DNA of 64,000 bases from Anisakis pegreffii (GCA_035041965.1 JAPYMA010000161.1:1-64000), one strand, 5' to 3'. Shown: positions 15,535 through 28,891, counted from the stretch's first letter. Notes: a model not told the origin generated them from the sequence alone. Numbers and translations: made by a program.

Positions 15535-18500
15535 TTAATAAAGACCACATCCTTTCAATTTACTCGATAAAATCGTATCCAAAACACTGTCCAATACGAA
15601 CTGCACTTGTTGTGTATCTGTCGCACAGGTATGATGGCAATAAATCGACTTATTCGGTACTTCATTAGCCATGAAAAATTTCTTCTCAATAAACTTCGAA
15701 CATGCTTCATAGGTCTCGGGACCTGGAAAAGACATTCAATTCGAGCCATCGAGCTGGCTGATGGGATATGATCACTTGACTGAGAGCGAGCGATCGTTTA
15801 TCACAAATTGAATGTTTAATTCATGATCTCGCTCTCGATATAACGAAATAATGATTGAAGCATGGACAAAAAAAGAAATTTCAACTGGACACTCACCGTT
15901 ATAGTCAGGAAAGGCAATCTTCAGCGATCGACCCTTACCAATTTTCTCCATAAATAAATCTTTTTTATTTAGAAATAAAATAACATTTGTCTCAACAAAA
16001 TATCGATTATTACAAACTTGTTTGAATAGCTGAAGTGATTCTTGCATCCGATTCTGAAAATTGACCGGCAAATTTCGACTGATCACCTTTCGAAACGTTC
16101 ATTGCTGATTGGCCATGAAACGGTCAATATGCTGATCACCAAGGATCTTATCAGTTCAAGCAGCCGTAATCGTTATTTGTCAAAAGATTAGTGCCTTACT
16201 GCTATCGGGTGTTTTAAAGAGTCATCCGATCAACTGGCGTGTATGGCTGCGATTATTTCCAGTTCTTTTCGATGCAAATCATTGGCCAACGTTGGAGAGT
16301 AGCCTTGTTCTTCTCAAATTTCCGAATCAATAGTCGAGATAAAAATTTTATGAGGGGGAATAGTTCCCTACGCTTGCGTCATTGGGTGTGGATATCGAAA
16401 GGATGACGACAAAAAAGAAAGAATATGAGACAAAAGAGGCACAATCTCTAGAGCTAGATTGACTGAAACTTTCTCATAAACGAAAACACAGTAATCGAAT
16501 TAATTTTCAGAAAACATTTTATGTTTTTTATACGAATGTAACACTCAGAGAACTTTCTATGGCTGCTATTGGGTTGTTGTATAAGTTCGTGCGCTTTATA
16601 TAAGTTTTCTAAAACTTCGTTCTCAAATCACAAAGGCTAACCAGTCAATCGACAATGTATTCTCAACATCGGAGTGTGTCAAAATACTATAGGAGTGTGT
16701 CACAAGTTTACCTTATAAGAGCGTCGTTAATTTATTTCTATGAATATCACATGACGCTCGCATACGAATGACAAAGAAGTATAGTGGGTGTTAAATCATG
16801 CGAACTCTAATGTGCTTGTTGATATCATTTGATGATACTGATATCATTTGGTATCGTTACATTTGGAATGAGTGCAGCAATGAAGGCGAAATTTTTCGGG
16901 AGAAAAACTGAATGAAAGGTTTGTGAGAATTGTGCAAGATGAAATGTTGCCAACCGTTGTATTATCCTCGTTCAAAACTTGATCGTATTCACTTAACGCT
17001 GCCACAAATATAACCGCTTTCGCATCATCAAAACAGTGGATCCATTTTTTACGTTGTGATCGCTGACCACCGACATCAAAAACTCTAAAACAACTTTCAC
17101 TCGTTAAAATACTCTTCGAACACCAAACACCGCAATTTCGATTTGTTCCAAATAGCTTTCCTACTTGGTAAATTTCACCTATGATCATAGGAAAACTCTA
17201 ATAACTTCATCAAGAATTGCCCATAAGGTGTGACCAATTTGGTTTCATCAGAAATGCTAAGAAGCTCGTAAAATGTTATTACAAGACCGGACTTCATCAA
17301 AATTTCACGGGCTTTTGAATGCGACCATAAACTAAAGATTTTCACTTTGTCCAATGATCAAAATAACGTTTCGATCACTGCGGCACCACGATTCTCAGAG
17401 GGTTTCATGTCAGGAGACATGCATTTGTTGTCATTTGTGCGGAAAGGGAAGATTCTGAATAGTAGAAGCCGTTGTTTGCAAATATGATCCATTAAGGAAG
17501 TGCAGTTCGGCAAAACTACTGAATTGACGAAGAAAGAATCAAAATGCAGATCAATTTTCGGAACATTTCCGAATTCAGCTAGAAACAATTTCAGTACTGG
17601 AATATTGCCTTGGGGATTCATTGCTTAGCATACCTATTACACTCCACGGGATACATTCATCAATATTCATTTATGCCTCCATTGCCCTCAACAATAAGAT
17701 GGCAATGGAGGGATAAATGAGCTTCCGAAGCTTCCTACATTTTGCAAAATATCATATCCTCCATCGCTCAATTTCTTTGAAAATCTCACTAAGATCCACT
17801 CTGGAAAGCGCTTGGTATATCCGTAACGTCAGTTCCAGAGATCAACTCAATCGATCGGCGAATTTTCACGATCCAAAATAAGAATTTGTGTCGATGACTT
17901 AAAGAGACGAGTCCCTGACTCATCAGCGAACTTTATTTAGTGGAAAACTGTCACCACTTGGTGATGGTTACCCGCATGATTCATCCTCATCAGATAACTG
18001 GCATGGAATATTAAAGGGTACCATAAATATATCTGTAAACATACCGCCACACTTTATTCTTCATCGTGAACGTCACCTCAATAACACCCATCGTTGAAAC
18101 TCGAGTGTGAAGAATGTCTTGTTCAGTAGGTACATATTTAGGGTCGTAAATGCGGTCCAATGAATCCAGAAAACTAAAACGGCCAAACGTGAAATATGTA
18201 TCAAAACAGTGACTCTTTTAAGCCTAATGATTTGTACCCTCTGAAGCTAATGGTGATACAAATGGCGATCATTTTAGCACAAAAAGACTCAATCTGCGAA
18301 GAAATAACGGACCTTCACCATATTGTACAATCGAGCGAACTGTCTAATTCTTAGATTACGATCTGAATTGCACATATCATTTTCGCCATCACACAGAGAG
18401 AAAAACTGCTGAATGGTGGCAGAAAAGGAAACTCAGAGGTTTCGAAGGACTTTGTAGAGAAATATCTGTGTGAGCTTACTATCTTGCTGAATCGTTAAGG

Positions 18501-21159
18501 TAGTATTCATCCTTGCGTGCAAACGCCACCTGTACGCCTTTATCAGCCCAAAGCTCCTTTATGGCCACATAAATCTCTTTTGTCATTGGTCCATGTTCTT
18601 CTTTTTTCGCAATTATCCCTTGAATAAATCGTGCATAATCCTGAAATTCTTAATGTTTCGTAAACTCAATCACCATCAGATAATCACTTATAACATTTCA
18701 TTTTAATGCTTATATACTTATAAATTGCCAATCATATTCGGCTAATTTCCCAATTAAATATTGCCAAATACGCTCGGGAAAAGTTTTCACAATCTCTCCC
18801 TAATTTGACGGATTTCAGTAAACAAACAGCGAACTATGATTAGACTGAGGTTAAAAGTAGTAAAATTTAGAGGTTAAAAAGTAGTAATAAAAGTAGTAAA
18901 GCGTGGTTCTATTCGATGCTCATATTTTCAGATTTATATTAGATAGATTTAGTAGACATAATAGATAGCCTTAATAGGTACGGCAATATGGAATGATTTG
19001 TTCGGTAGACAGGAGCGGATCGCGTGAAACCACTAGCTTCCGTGTTGATGTTGTTTGTTAATTGTTCAAGCCATTCGAACAAAAACCAATAGCGTGATAA
19101 AAATTTATATTTTTCAGTAAGATAAACTTATATTCTTTACAAAAGGCAAAATCAATAGTCGATTAAGTAAAGTGCTCCGATACAAATGATTATATTTGTG
19201 AGCGAATGATTCAGACGATGTTTAAATGTACGACTCGGTTTAAATTTAATTATGAAGAAATACAATTTTGAGTGCGCTATCTGGGCATAACAAATACAAT
19301 CTCGAATTGTGGGAATAAGCGACGTGTTGGGAAAGTTAATTTCTTGATTAAATTTAGCATCTGTCGCACTTCTGATATGTACTCCTATGTTTCTGAATCT
19401 GATTATTCAACGGTATGCTAATCAGATAACCAGAAAATCGACTGAAAAGTGCGGACGAACATGGATTTATGAATCGTTTAATGATATCTCGATAGCATTC
19501 AGGTGTTTTGTTTGTGTTTGATCGACTGTTGTTGCTTTTTGCTTTTTTGGCATGGAGTTGTTGCTTTTTCACAGTTAGTGCATGATGGCATCAAAAAACT
19601 CGAATGCCTTATAAATGCTCGTACATTGATGATTCTCGATATTTCTGACTCATCACTGGTCTACTTTCAAACGATAAAATTGTTTCGATGATCCAATCAA
19701 ATGTTTAATGGACGCTAATCGCATGAACGAAGTTGAAAGTGATCGAATTAATTTGTTCATATTTGATGCAGTTCCAAAAGCTTGCCGGTAATAATAACAA
19801 GAAACTCGCTCTCAGATTTGTCCAGTAACATATCAATTTCTGTACACCGTTTCATTCCACAGAACCTCTAGATTCAGAAAAACATATACACTGCTGAGCA
19901 ATTTCGTTTACTTGAGGAGATATAGCTATTTTCTTAAAGATGTCTCAATTAGTGCAGTGGCGCTCATTCATATGCATTGTATCACTATAGATCAATATTA
20001 TACATTAATATAGCACTCTGGGCGTTACAATTTTCAAAGTACCGGTACCCTCAGGTTTGCCCGGTAACATGTAAATTTCTTTGTAGCATTCGATTGCTCA
20101 GAATCTCTACTTTCAGAAAAACATACATTTTGCGGAACGAATTTGCTTTCTTGAAGCGATATGGCTATTTTCTCAATGATATACGGTTTGCCACCTCCGA
20201 GCATACCGTATCCTCAAGTTTGCCCAGTAACATATGAATATTTGTACACCGATCGATCCGTTACTATAGCACTATGGGGTTAGCATATTCACACCGTATT
20301 GCTTGTCATAACTGCACACTTAGCGGTTGATGTGCTTTACAAATGGCTAAGTATAAAGATCAACTACAGGTGGCAATGCAAACAAACTTGATTCCTCGGT
20401 CCAGCAAGAGGTATTTTCAATTCGTGCATTCCATTCAGAATCGCACCAATCGACTGAATTGCATTCGCATGAACCATGTTCTTCCTTTGCAGTGCTTCAT
20501 CTGGTGGATAGCCGTTATCGTGAATTATTCTGAAGCATCCGAAAGAAAATTTAGCTGATGATTACACCCGAAAAATCTGGTGGTTTTCTTGTTCTGAGTC
20601 TTTATTTTGAGCGTTTCCTAGTTGATCAATGACTTAGAAATTGAAATTTGTTTGAAAGATCTCAATGGTTTTGAATTCAAAAAACTGTTTGTTTGTCATT
20701 TGAGGTGAACTCGCTTCATCTGTTTTAGTACTGTGCTTTTTCCACTTTCTCCAGCACCTGAAAAATGTAACATATGGATTTCTGTTTCTTTTCAAAATCA
20801 CTTCCAAAAATAGAACAACGTCAGAGGATACAAACGCCTCAAGAAGTGTTCGATGAATAGAAATTACTAGACTGGCGGTTACGTTAAACATATGAAAATT
20901 TTGATCTGTAATCGTTTGCGGTCATAAATGACGGAAATAAAGCGTCTCAACTGGCTCAGTCTTATCCATCAATAACCGCAGAAGTCAAAGTTCAGTTTAA
21001 AGTTTCTCTCGAAAACATTTGAGATTTTATTCACGATCACATACCTAAAAGAAGCAGCTTCACAACGGATTCATCTTGTCGTCGTTCCTTCTCAATATCG
21101 CGATTGATTTCAGCATTTCTCTTGATCAGATCCGTGTTTGAGCTTTCACAGTTACCCAT
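15535..21159 (-). CDS. Heterotrimeric G protein alpha subunit, Gi/o-like (nematode GPA family)
   Basis: GTPase that couples seven-helix receptors to effectors at the inner plasma membrane. Eight exons: 21045-21159, 20715-20757, 20388-20529, 18480-18640, 18045-18173, 16955-17084, 15897-16053, 15535-15722; 354 aa, the canonical length. Start MGNC gives Gly2 for myristoylation and Cys4 for palmitoylation. Motifs in order: P-loop GAGESGKST (~39-47), helical domain ([22 protein letters not shown]), switch [11 protein letters not shown], switch [35 protein letters not shown], and tail KGCGLY. The tail matches Go, with the pertussis-toxin-type cysteine at -4. Departures from Gi/o consensus are Thr-to-Met after the Mg-binding switch I threonine and Glu-to-Gln in switch II. 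Exon 2 ends ATGAA|GCGAGT, a GC donor: only this join gives the invariant KQMKIIH. It is a divergent GPA paralogue rather than GOA-1 itself; which one cannot be told. Confidence 0.95.
19809..20260 (+). repeat. Three diverged copies of a ~140-240 bp repeat in a G-alpha intron
   Basis: Copies begin near 19809, 20047 and 20211. Shared landmarks are a (T/G)TTTG(T/C)CC(A/G)GTAACAT block, a TTCAGAAAAACATA block in copies 1 and 2, and GATAT(A/G)GCTATTTTCT in copies 1 and 2. Copy 3 is truncated after TTTGTACACCGAT. A linked ATAGCACT-TGGG block follows copies 1 and 3. The array is inside the intron between exons 3 and 4 of the G-alpha gene. Divergence suggests an old duplication or a decayed repeat family. 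Confidence 0.65.
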
Positions 21160-21767
21160 TTTTCCAGGTGCGGAACCCGTCTTGCCTGAATTACCAGGCT
21201 CGACGGCCTGAATGCGCACAATCAAATTCACCGGCTATGGTCGCTAGGAACGAGTACGTTTCGAAACATTCAATTCCCTGAATATTTTCTCTGCTTGAAC
21301 AATTTTATTCGATTAATAATTAGAGCAATTCCTGCAAGATGATGACGTACGATCACAAATTTTAGTTTTGTATGAAATATACGGTACGTTCTTAGAACAA
21401 ATCCATCAGAAGCGTATCGTGCAAACATTTCGTCGAGTAATTCAGTCAAGTCAATCAGGCATTCATCAAATTATGCGCATCCAAATTAAGAAGCAATCAA
21501 AGCAACAACGAAATCCTAGCAAAGTGTTAACAAATCTGAACGGTCATTATCAACAAACTAATTCCTTACATGCCCACGATTATGACAAATATTCTCATAT
21601 CTAGTTGAACAGTAGGCCATCATTCGGGGAATACGAAGCAGGAAAGCTTCATCCACACGTTTAACAAAGTAACGGAGTTAATGAAATATCATACAGAAAT
21701 TCATATTCTGCACGTCCAACGAATCGCTGCATAAGAATACGGCATGTATTATACGATTATTTTAGAG

Positions 21768-22165
21768 TTATGGCACAGGTGTTCTCAGAATTTCATATAA
21801 TCACACGTAAACGAAGTATTGAAAGTAAGATCAACGTGACGGTTTGTTTTCGTCTCTTGCGAACATCAGTTACACAATGAATTGATTCGTTCAAGTAAAA
21901 TGAGATGCAATCTGAATTTATCGTCATTTGGAAATGAAATCGGAATGAGCACGCATAATTGCAAGCATTCACTTTAATTACTACACTGAGTGTAGTAATC
22001 AGATGGGAATCTAAGTTTTGTGCAAAAACTTACATTTCCATCTAATTACTACACTCAGTTTCATGTAATTACTACATTGCCACTGAATTGTGCAAAAATT
22101 ATGATGCAGATGTTCACAGAATTTCATATGATCACATGTAACCGATGTATTGAAAGTAAGATCAA
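21768..22165. repeat. Direct-repeat pair flanking an inverted-repeat cluster
   Basis: A 67-base element at 21768-21834 recurs at 22099-22165 with nine mismatches by eye (both end in TATTGAAAGTAAGATCAA). Between them lies a perfect 11-bp palindrome, ATTACTACACT/AGTGTAGTAAT, at 21977-21999. Two more copies of the arm follow near 22046 and 22066. The layout (direct repeats around palindromic units) could be a decayed non-autonomous element, but no target-site duplication is visible. Confidence 0.6.
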
Positions 22166-23257
22166 TAAGAAGCCTTCAATAATGGTCCAGTTGGAGAACT
22201 TGCTGAAAGAGTGAACAAAAGGGATGGGTACCCTAAGGAAATATTTTACAACCAGTTTTGGGAAGATTTCTAACTGAAAAATTGGCAGTCGATCTGATTG
22301 AGGAATACGCGACAAAGTGTTTATCACGTCGACCAAACATGCTGTTTATCAAATAACTTTCATATCATTTAGTCGCGTAGTGAAAATCAAGCAGTTGCAA
22401 GAGATATAACCTAATTCATTGCTGTGCATTCAGCAAGAACATTCGCTAAAATTACCTGTCAATTATAGGTGAAAAACATTCATTGTAACTTCAACAGTTG
22501 ACGGCCCATTAAAAGCCCTCAATCCTATGCGGATGCATGGTCAACTCATTTTGCATGACGAATCTATGTCATCACATTAGCGTTCAACATTTTCGATCAG
22601 TCTTGAGCATAATTTGATCAAATAACGATAAATCTGTTCACTGGACATCGATCATATTGACAAGTTGGTTGGAACAATGCAACAATGCTTGGATGAAAGT
22701 AATCAAATCGTACCTATATGAGTAATTAGGATTCGAATCAACCAGCGATATTAATAAATAGTGGAAGTAGTCGAGCCGTTCATTCACTAAATGAAACTGA
22801 TACCGCTGCGTGGAATGTGAAGTAGGGAATGCCTACGCTCATTAAAAGGAGTTAGTTAGTCGATTAATACACTCGAAAAGGCTTGACGCGAATAACAAAT
22901 GGTGTGATAAGCATATAATGGCACTGAGTTGTAAAAGGTAATCGTATTAAGGATAGCATATAACGTTGCTCCATGGCAACCGACACATTTCACGAATAAA
23001 CAGACGGGACTTCATTTGGGGACATTCATGACAAGTGAGAGGAATGTCGGGCTAGGAAATACAGAGCAAAACAAAAGATTTTTTCATGGGACAGAGCACG
23101 ATTACTTCGTCGGGATTTAATAAAAGTGCAAAAAAACTTGACCGAAAATGTTATCGCAAAATAAATTATTCAGTTGACGCATTTCGCATTGAAGTTCATT
23201 TAATCAATTTAAAAAAAAGAAACAAAACAACAGCAGAATCTATCGATTTATTCGAAC

Positions 23258-23363
23258 ATTATTAAAAACCAAGCTTAAACTCATTACTTTCTATTATCAG
23301 AATCTTATCTTAAACTCATTACTTATTATTATTAAAAAACTAATCTTAAACTCATTGCCAATC
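23258..23363 (+). repeat. Short imperfect tandem repeat, CTTAAACTCATT core
   Basis: Three copies of the core start at 23274, 23309 and 23345, with AATCTTA and TTATTAAAAA elements repeated between them. The surrounding sequence is very AT-rich, so this may be simple slippage. Confidence 0.5.
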
Positions 23364-23435
23364 TTAGAATCATTATCTATGATAGAATCAGAAAAATTCA
23401 TCGAACTTCTACTCAACAGCATGCTTACAAGATGG

Positions 23436-24034
23436 TCACATGAAAAAGTTCCGCAGCCAGAACTGCAAACGATTTTTATCCATTTGATTCGTGTAATCTA
23501 GTGCTGATTGTGAGCGCAAGCTTTGTCGCTGATTGTGAAAAATATGGACGCAAAAACTTTACGCTTCAGTGAAGTTCCGTTTGACTTACCATGATGTTTC
23601 GAAAACGCTCACATTGAAATGTATAAATTGGAGTTGTAGAAGTGCAGAGCGATATGAATACGAATTGTAAATCGTATTTTTTTCCGTGATAAACATGCTG
23701 AATTCGTAACGCGAACGATTTTAACGAGACACTCCCCAATAGATAATAAATCATAGCGATCATGAAGAAGCAAAGCATATCTCAGTGCTGTGCATGATTG
23801 GCGCACCTGAGGATCACGCAAGACTATTTTTGCACAAATAGCTCAAGAGGAAATAACACCGATATTATATCCGTGCTTTTATATGAAAGAAAACACTGCG
23901 GAGGAATTTGATATTCCCAAAAAAAAAGAAAATGCATGAGTAACTTCGAAACACACTGATTTAGCAATTGTTTGCAGAGTCATACCAGCCAGAGTTGAGT
24001 TCAACGCGGGTTCAATTTCGTTGTCGAATGTAGC
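23436..24034 (-). CDS. Candidate 3' part of an unrecognised gene
   Basis: Exon-like pieces in a consistent order. 23957-24034 (begins ATFDNEIEPALNSTLAG, phase 0 at both ends, TTGTTAG acceptor, GTGTGT donor). 23806 downward (begins VRQSCTALRYALLLHDRYD, TCCTCAG acceptor). A segment ending ATG|GTAAGT at 23590. 23436-23528 (RQSLRSQSALDYTNQMDKN, then a stop at 23436-23438). The pieces look protein-like and phase 0 fits at the outer joins. The middle piece fails: the frame entering at 23806 and the frame leaving at 23590 differ by one base, so there is an unrecognised small intron, a frameshift or a wrong model. No start exon was found and no family is recognised. Confidence 0.3.
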
Positions 24035-27000
24035 CTAACAAGACAGTAACAATAAAAGATAATTTTATTGCGTTTATTTATAACTTTTAATGTTGATAGT
24101 GAAAACGTAAGGAAATTAAACTGAACGTTTTGGAGCACTGCAATCAGACCTGATGAATGTTTCAGCTCTTTGTTTAGCGATATTTACTGACTGTGACATG
24201 AGATGAATAGATACGATTATAAATACTTTGTATGTGATGTCTACCATGAAATAACTTATCAATATTCAATGGATGTGTGCACTCCAAGCGTTATCTCCTG
24301 ATTTATTTAACAATCTCGATCAAAACAATATAAACTTTAAAATTGCTAGTGAACAGATAGCATTCACTGATAGATTTGTGTGAGCAATTCTGAGTATGTA
24401 TCAGGGGGGGAAATTGTAACCTGAAGGAAACTCATTTAGCAAGTTTGAAAATTCGAAAAGATCAAACTGGCAATGTAAATGATATTATTGACGATGAACG
24501 CTCATACGTGAGTATTTTTGATTTGTATTAGGACGAGTGAGTAATATTCACTCGTGATATAAACTTAGCAGAGAGACGGATAGTCCCCTGAGACGAGTTG
24601 CTAGAATTATGAAAATACGCGTAATTCCTAATGCTATCGTTAATTTGCAAAATAAAAAGCAGTGCAAATTTATGATTGGATACATATAATACGACATTTA
24701 TGTTGAATTCAAAAACGTGTGAGCGAGTATTTGCTTATTAATCGTCAAGAACAAACGAACGTTTCGCAGTGTGTGAGAGTATCGGTTAGATGTGAACGAA
24801 CGAGCAACGTGCATGAGATGATCTATTGCGGGATTAACGAAATTGGCACTTAATCATTACGTCAAATACACACTGTGCGAACAACTCTTCTTTGATGTCA
24901 CTATTATGCTTTGAATTGTTTGCTATCTGAACGGAATGTTGTGTACTTCCTTCCTTATCCGCTCCTCAATTTACAAATCCCCTCGAAATCTCATCTTCAT
25001 TCAACGATTTATTGTGTCCATCATGCTATTGTTTCCGTGTTTCCAATCAAATTTGTGTACTCAAAATCCAAACATTCAATCATCCAAACCCATGTGTCCA
25101 AAGCGAAACACTAAATAATAATAATACCAAATCAAATTCTGCGAATGCTGAAAAGATGTCACATTCAACGCAATTTTTTGGAATGTTAAAACATAGAACA
25201 CACCAAAATGTAAGATCACTGAATTACAAAACAATCATACGTCTCATCTCATCGGCATAGAATAGCATACGTTTTGGGTTCTGCATATTCAAGCCTGAAA
25301 GATGTTCGTGTTTCGGTATTCGTGAAGTTTGAACAGAGCAGTGAACGGACCGTCTTGCAGAGCACGATCTCTCCTATCAAAAAAAAACTTCTCTGATGAC
25401 AGTCCATTCTTCGCCGACTATCTGTGTACTCGTTCAGAGACGATAGCAAATTTTGCGTAGAAATAAATTACACGCTCATTCTAGGCTATTAATGTACTCT
25501 TGATCAATAGAATCACTTGAACGTTGCTATGCTGTGCAGTTTAGCAGCCTTATCATTCCATGGCTGAAATGTCACGCAAATATTCGAGTGTTAACTGAAT
25601 CGTGACAAAAATGTGATGGACTCAGATGAAATCTTACTATCCAAAATTGATGCATTCATTTGCACACAAGTGATCCCGAATATAATTCAAAGCTAACGAT
25701 TACCTCTATAGTCGCTGAGTCAATAGTCGAGATTAGAATTTCTTGAAGACGGAAAATCCTTTCGGTAAGATATTTAGCTGTGCAGAAACAAAGGATGTCA
25801 AAGAAGGAAGAGTGTGATACTAGTGATAACGACGAGGCATAAATTGTAATGAGCTGTAATTACTGATTATATAACCTAGTGGTCATTCTTTGACAGTTGA
25901 CCACAGTAGATCAGCGGTTTTGCTGGCTTAAGGAATCAACTTCAGTCAGCATTATGCGCACAACCGGAATAGCCAAAAGGGTTGTGATATTGCCTTGAAA
26001 GGAAGTAGTTTTCGTTATGGATCATCACTGCATTATTTCGATTCATTCGTTGTTTCGTTTTAAAATCGCACACTCTTAGTGGTAACATTACATCGTCTCA
26101 TTGGCCATCTTAAGCTTTAATAATGGTCACGAATGTTTGATGCAAGCTAAAACATTGGCATAGGTAATCATGAGTAAATCAGACAGCTGGCAATGTTGAA
26201 TGCCCGAAAAAATCTTGAATAGTTTTGTGCATAATGAAATTGTTGAATTACGTGAATATGTGAATAGAAGACTGTCTTGAATACATCTTTTCTGTTTGAA
26301 TTCAGGATTTTTTGCTTTTTTGATGATATTTGTATTGTTTAAAAGGAGTTTTAAGTATTTAAGAAAAACATTTAAGAGTATTTGTAGATTATTCACTATT
26401 ATGATGTCTTCGATTCCTCAGCTGAAAAGGCCATCGAGCTCAATTATAACCACATAATACGTTCACATTTTAATTGTCAAATCATACACGCAACTTCCAT
26501 TCACGAATATCTCTGTGCGATTGCTCATCATTAACTTCGTGATAATATAGGCCATATAAGACATATAGGACGTCTTCATGAATTGCACTCCAGCCATTCA
26601 TGACCATTGAATACCTATTGTTTACTTTTCTTACAGTCTGAATAATTGCTCTACGTTAAGATTATTTTATTGCTGCTGGAATTGATTCCCAATAAATTGA
26701 TTCCCAGTGCTCTACGTTGATCGAAATTGGATTTGTTGGTTCCAAGAAACTTAAAGCATGCATTTTTAGGTTTGGCTGAATGGAGCTCCCAAGAAATCAG
26801 CAAGAAATGATACGGAACAGGAAGTTCGTTGCCTGCACTCAGTATCATCAATGCGTTCAGATAAATGTTCCTTGCGCCGAAGAAACAATCCTAGCGAATG
26901 TTTTTAATGTTATTGAATATTTCCGATGAATCTTTAAGAAAAATACATGACTCAGCAACAAAATATGACAACGCCATCGAAGACGTTTCGGTTCATTGCC

Positions 27001-28878
27001 TTGACAGCAGTTTCAAACTCCGCCCTATGACGACCTCAAAATGCCGTTCATCATTCCGACTTATTTTCGGACTTATTTCATCTCATTTCATAGGCTCATT
27101 AAATCATAACTTAAAACTCATTCGCTATCGAGCGCGTCGTAATTCGAATGGTTAACGTTATTTTCGCGCAGCCGAAGCTCGAAGTCTCACAAGAATGACT
27201 GTTTATTTGAAAGTATCTGCTTCGTTCGGAGCGCTATATTGCCAGCAACTTCAATGTCAGGAAATTAGTAGCAACTCCTTTGCAGAACTTGGAGAGAGTA
27301 CTTCCAAACTTCCAAACTGACTGAAACAGAACTTTCAAACTGACAGAAATTCCAATGAGCTGATAAACCCTTGTCGTAGCCCATTTGTGGCTTCTGCCTA
27401 AGTATTCTTTTAAACCCATTCATCGAAGGGGTTCCAATCGAAAGATCTTCTTCATTGACCATTATTGTTGATTGACCGTGTGTTTATTTGATTGACAACG
27501 ATTTGTTTGATTTTCAAGCACCATTAATCGTTTGCGGAAACCGGTCTAGATCCGTAGTCAGATCATTGAATCTCCCCCTTGAGTCGAACATTCCAAATAA
27601 TCTTATGCAAAAAAAGGCTATTTGACAGTCTCATCATGTTTGCTGTTCGTGTTGCTCCCTTAAACGAATAGCCTTCGATTACATCTAGACGCAGGTAGTA
27701 TTTTCATGTCTATATGCTTATTTACAATACCACGTCTTCCGTTCGTCACGTTTTCAAAGTGTCATCTGATCCCAATGTTAAAAAAATGCTAGCACATTCA
27801 ACAATTCTGCTCGGTGTCTGAATTGCTGAAATTAGTATCTCAATTGCTGAAATTTACGACTGAAATTGACGATTGTATTCCCTTAGTACTGTTCAGAAGG
27901 TAATAACTGTGACGAAGGATAGATGTTTCTATGTCATTGCAAATCCCACTGCTGCGTCCATAAATGTCTTTCGATAAGTTACGAATAGAAAGTAAATCGG
28001 TTCAGCGATAATGACCTGTATTTGAACAATAGCAGAATGTTGCGGTGCAATCGAGGATCAAATATGAATTATGTAAAATGATCTTCGGAATAATCCGTTT
28101 GGAGACGCTCAGCATTGTGCTGTCGATGAAGACAAAATGTTGAAATTCCTTTCCGATTCATCTGTTTATTGCTCATCAACCGTTGAAGTGGTGGCAGACA
28201 GCTGAACCCGTTAACATATATTTTGCCCTCATTTGTTGCGATTTTGCTTGATTCTAGAATGCAATGATCTTCATCAAACTCTAAACTAAACTGGTGCCTT
28301 GTTTCTGCATATTTGACGAGAAATTAATCGTTTGAACTCATCTTCGTTGTTGAAAGTCGTTCTGAATCGAACTATACCTGGATCGCAATGCGATACTGAG
28401 ACATTCTGTTGAGTAATAACTAATTATTGAATTTAGCATTATGATGTTTATGTCATTTGAGCAACAATTAAAACTTTTTTCAGTGAAGGAACCTGTTTGC
28501 ATGAGATATTGTTTCACTTTTTCCTTTGAGTTATTGTTTCTCTTTCTAAATTGTCACATCAGTGACAAATCTTCTTGACCAAATTCTCATTTCCACTCAG
28601 TTATTGCTGTGCGCATAGCTTGCTAAGACCATTTCCACCTCCTGGGAAGTACCACCAACAATACAACTAAGAGATATTCAGTTAGCACTTTCTAGTGCTT
28701 CTTTCCGAATGATTCTGTGAAATCAGTTTATTGGAATCTGAACACATAGTTCATGATGGATCCATGCCACTGGCACCAGTTATTAGGAATGTCCTTTCAT
28801 CTAATTGATCTATCCGATAAAAGCGAGAGTTATCGCCGTTGAATTAACGCTGATGAACCATACCCAACGGGATCGCTC
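24035..28878. other. Large gene-poor interval
   Basis: Nearly 5 kb with no exon I can defend. Short open frames (24911-25260 plus, 26898-27155 plus, 27234-27462 minus) have no motif or splice partners. A 42-codon plus-strand stretch near 28075-28205 and a 35-codon minus ATG ORF on the same bases both look mildly coding but exclude each other. Around 26640-26720 there is a small local duplication (GCTCTACGTT and ATTGATTCCCA). Confidence 0.4.
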
Positions 28879-28891
28879 ACTTTTATTTCAG
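28879..28891 (+). promoter_or_regulatory. Probable spliced-leader acceptor of the receptor-like gene
   Basis: ACTTTTATTTCAG ends 13 bases before the ATG at 28905. A strong 3' splice site this close to the start, without a visible upstream exon, is the usual sign of trans-splicing in nematodes. A conventional 5'-UTR intron would look the same. Confidence 0.5.

Larger units (their letters stand above)
21160..23435. other. G-alpha upstream region, repeat-bearing, no gene called
   Basis: Holds the presumed G-alpha promoter next to 21159 (no TATA box seen) and the repeat cluster described separately at 21768-22165. Open frames at 21368-21604 and 22020-22214 fall over repeats and lack splice support. 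23258-23363 holds three copies of a CTTAAACTCATT(A/G) element spaced about 36 bases apart. Confidence 0.45.

Noticed and set aside
17358..17621. Minus-strand 87-codon ORF
   Set aside because: It lies wholly inside the intron between G-alpha exons 5 and 6, with neither edge at a usable splice site.
28075..28205. Short coding-like frames on both strands
   Set aside because: They exclude each other, are under 45 codons and have no splice partners or motif.
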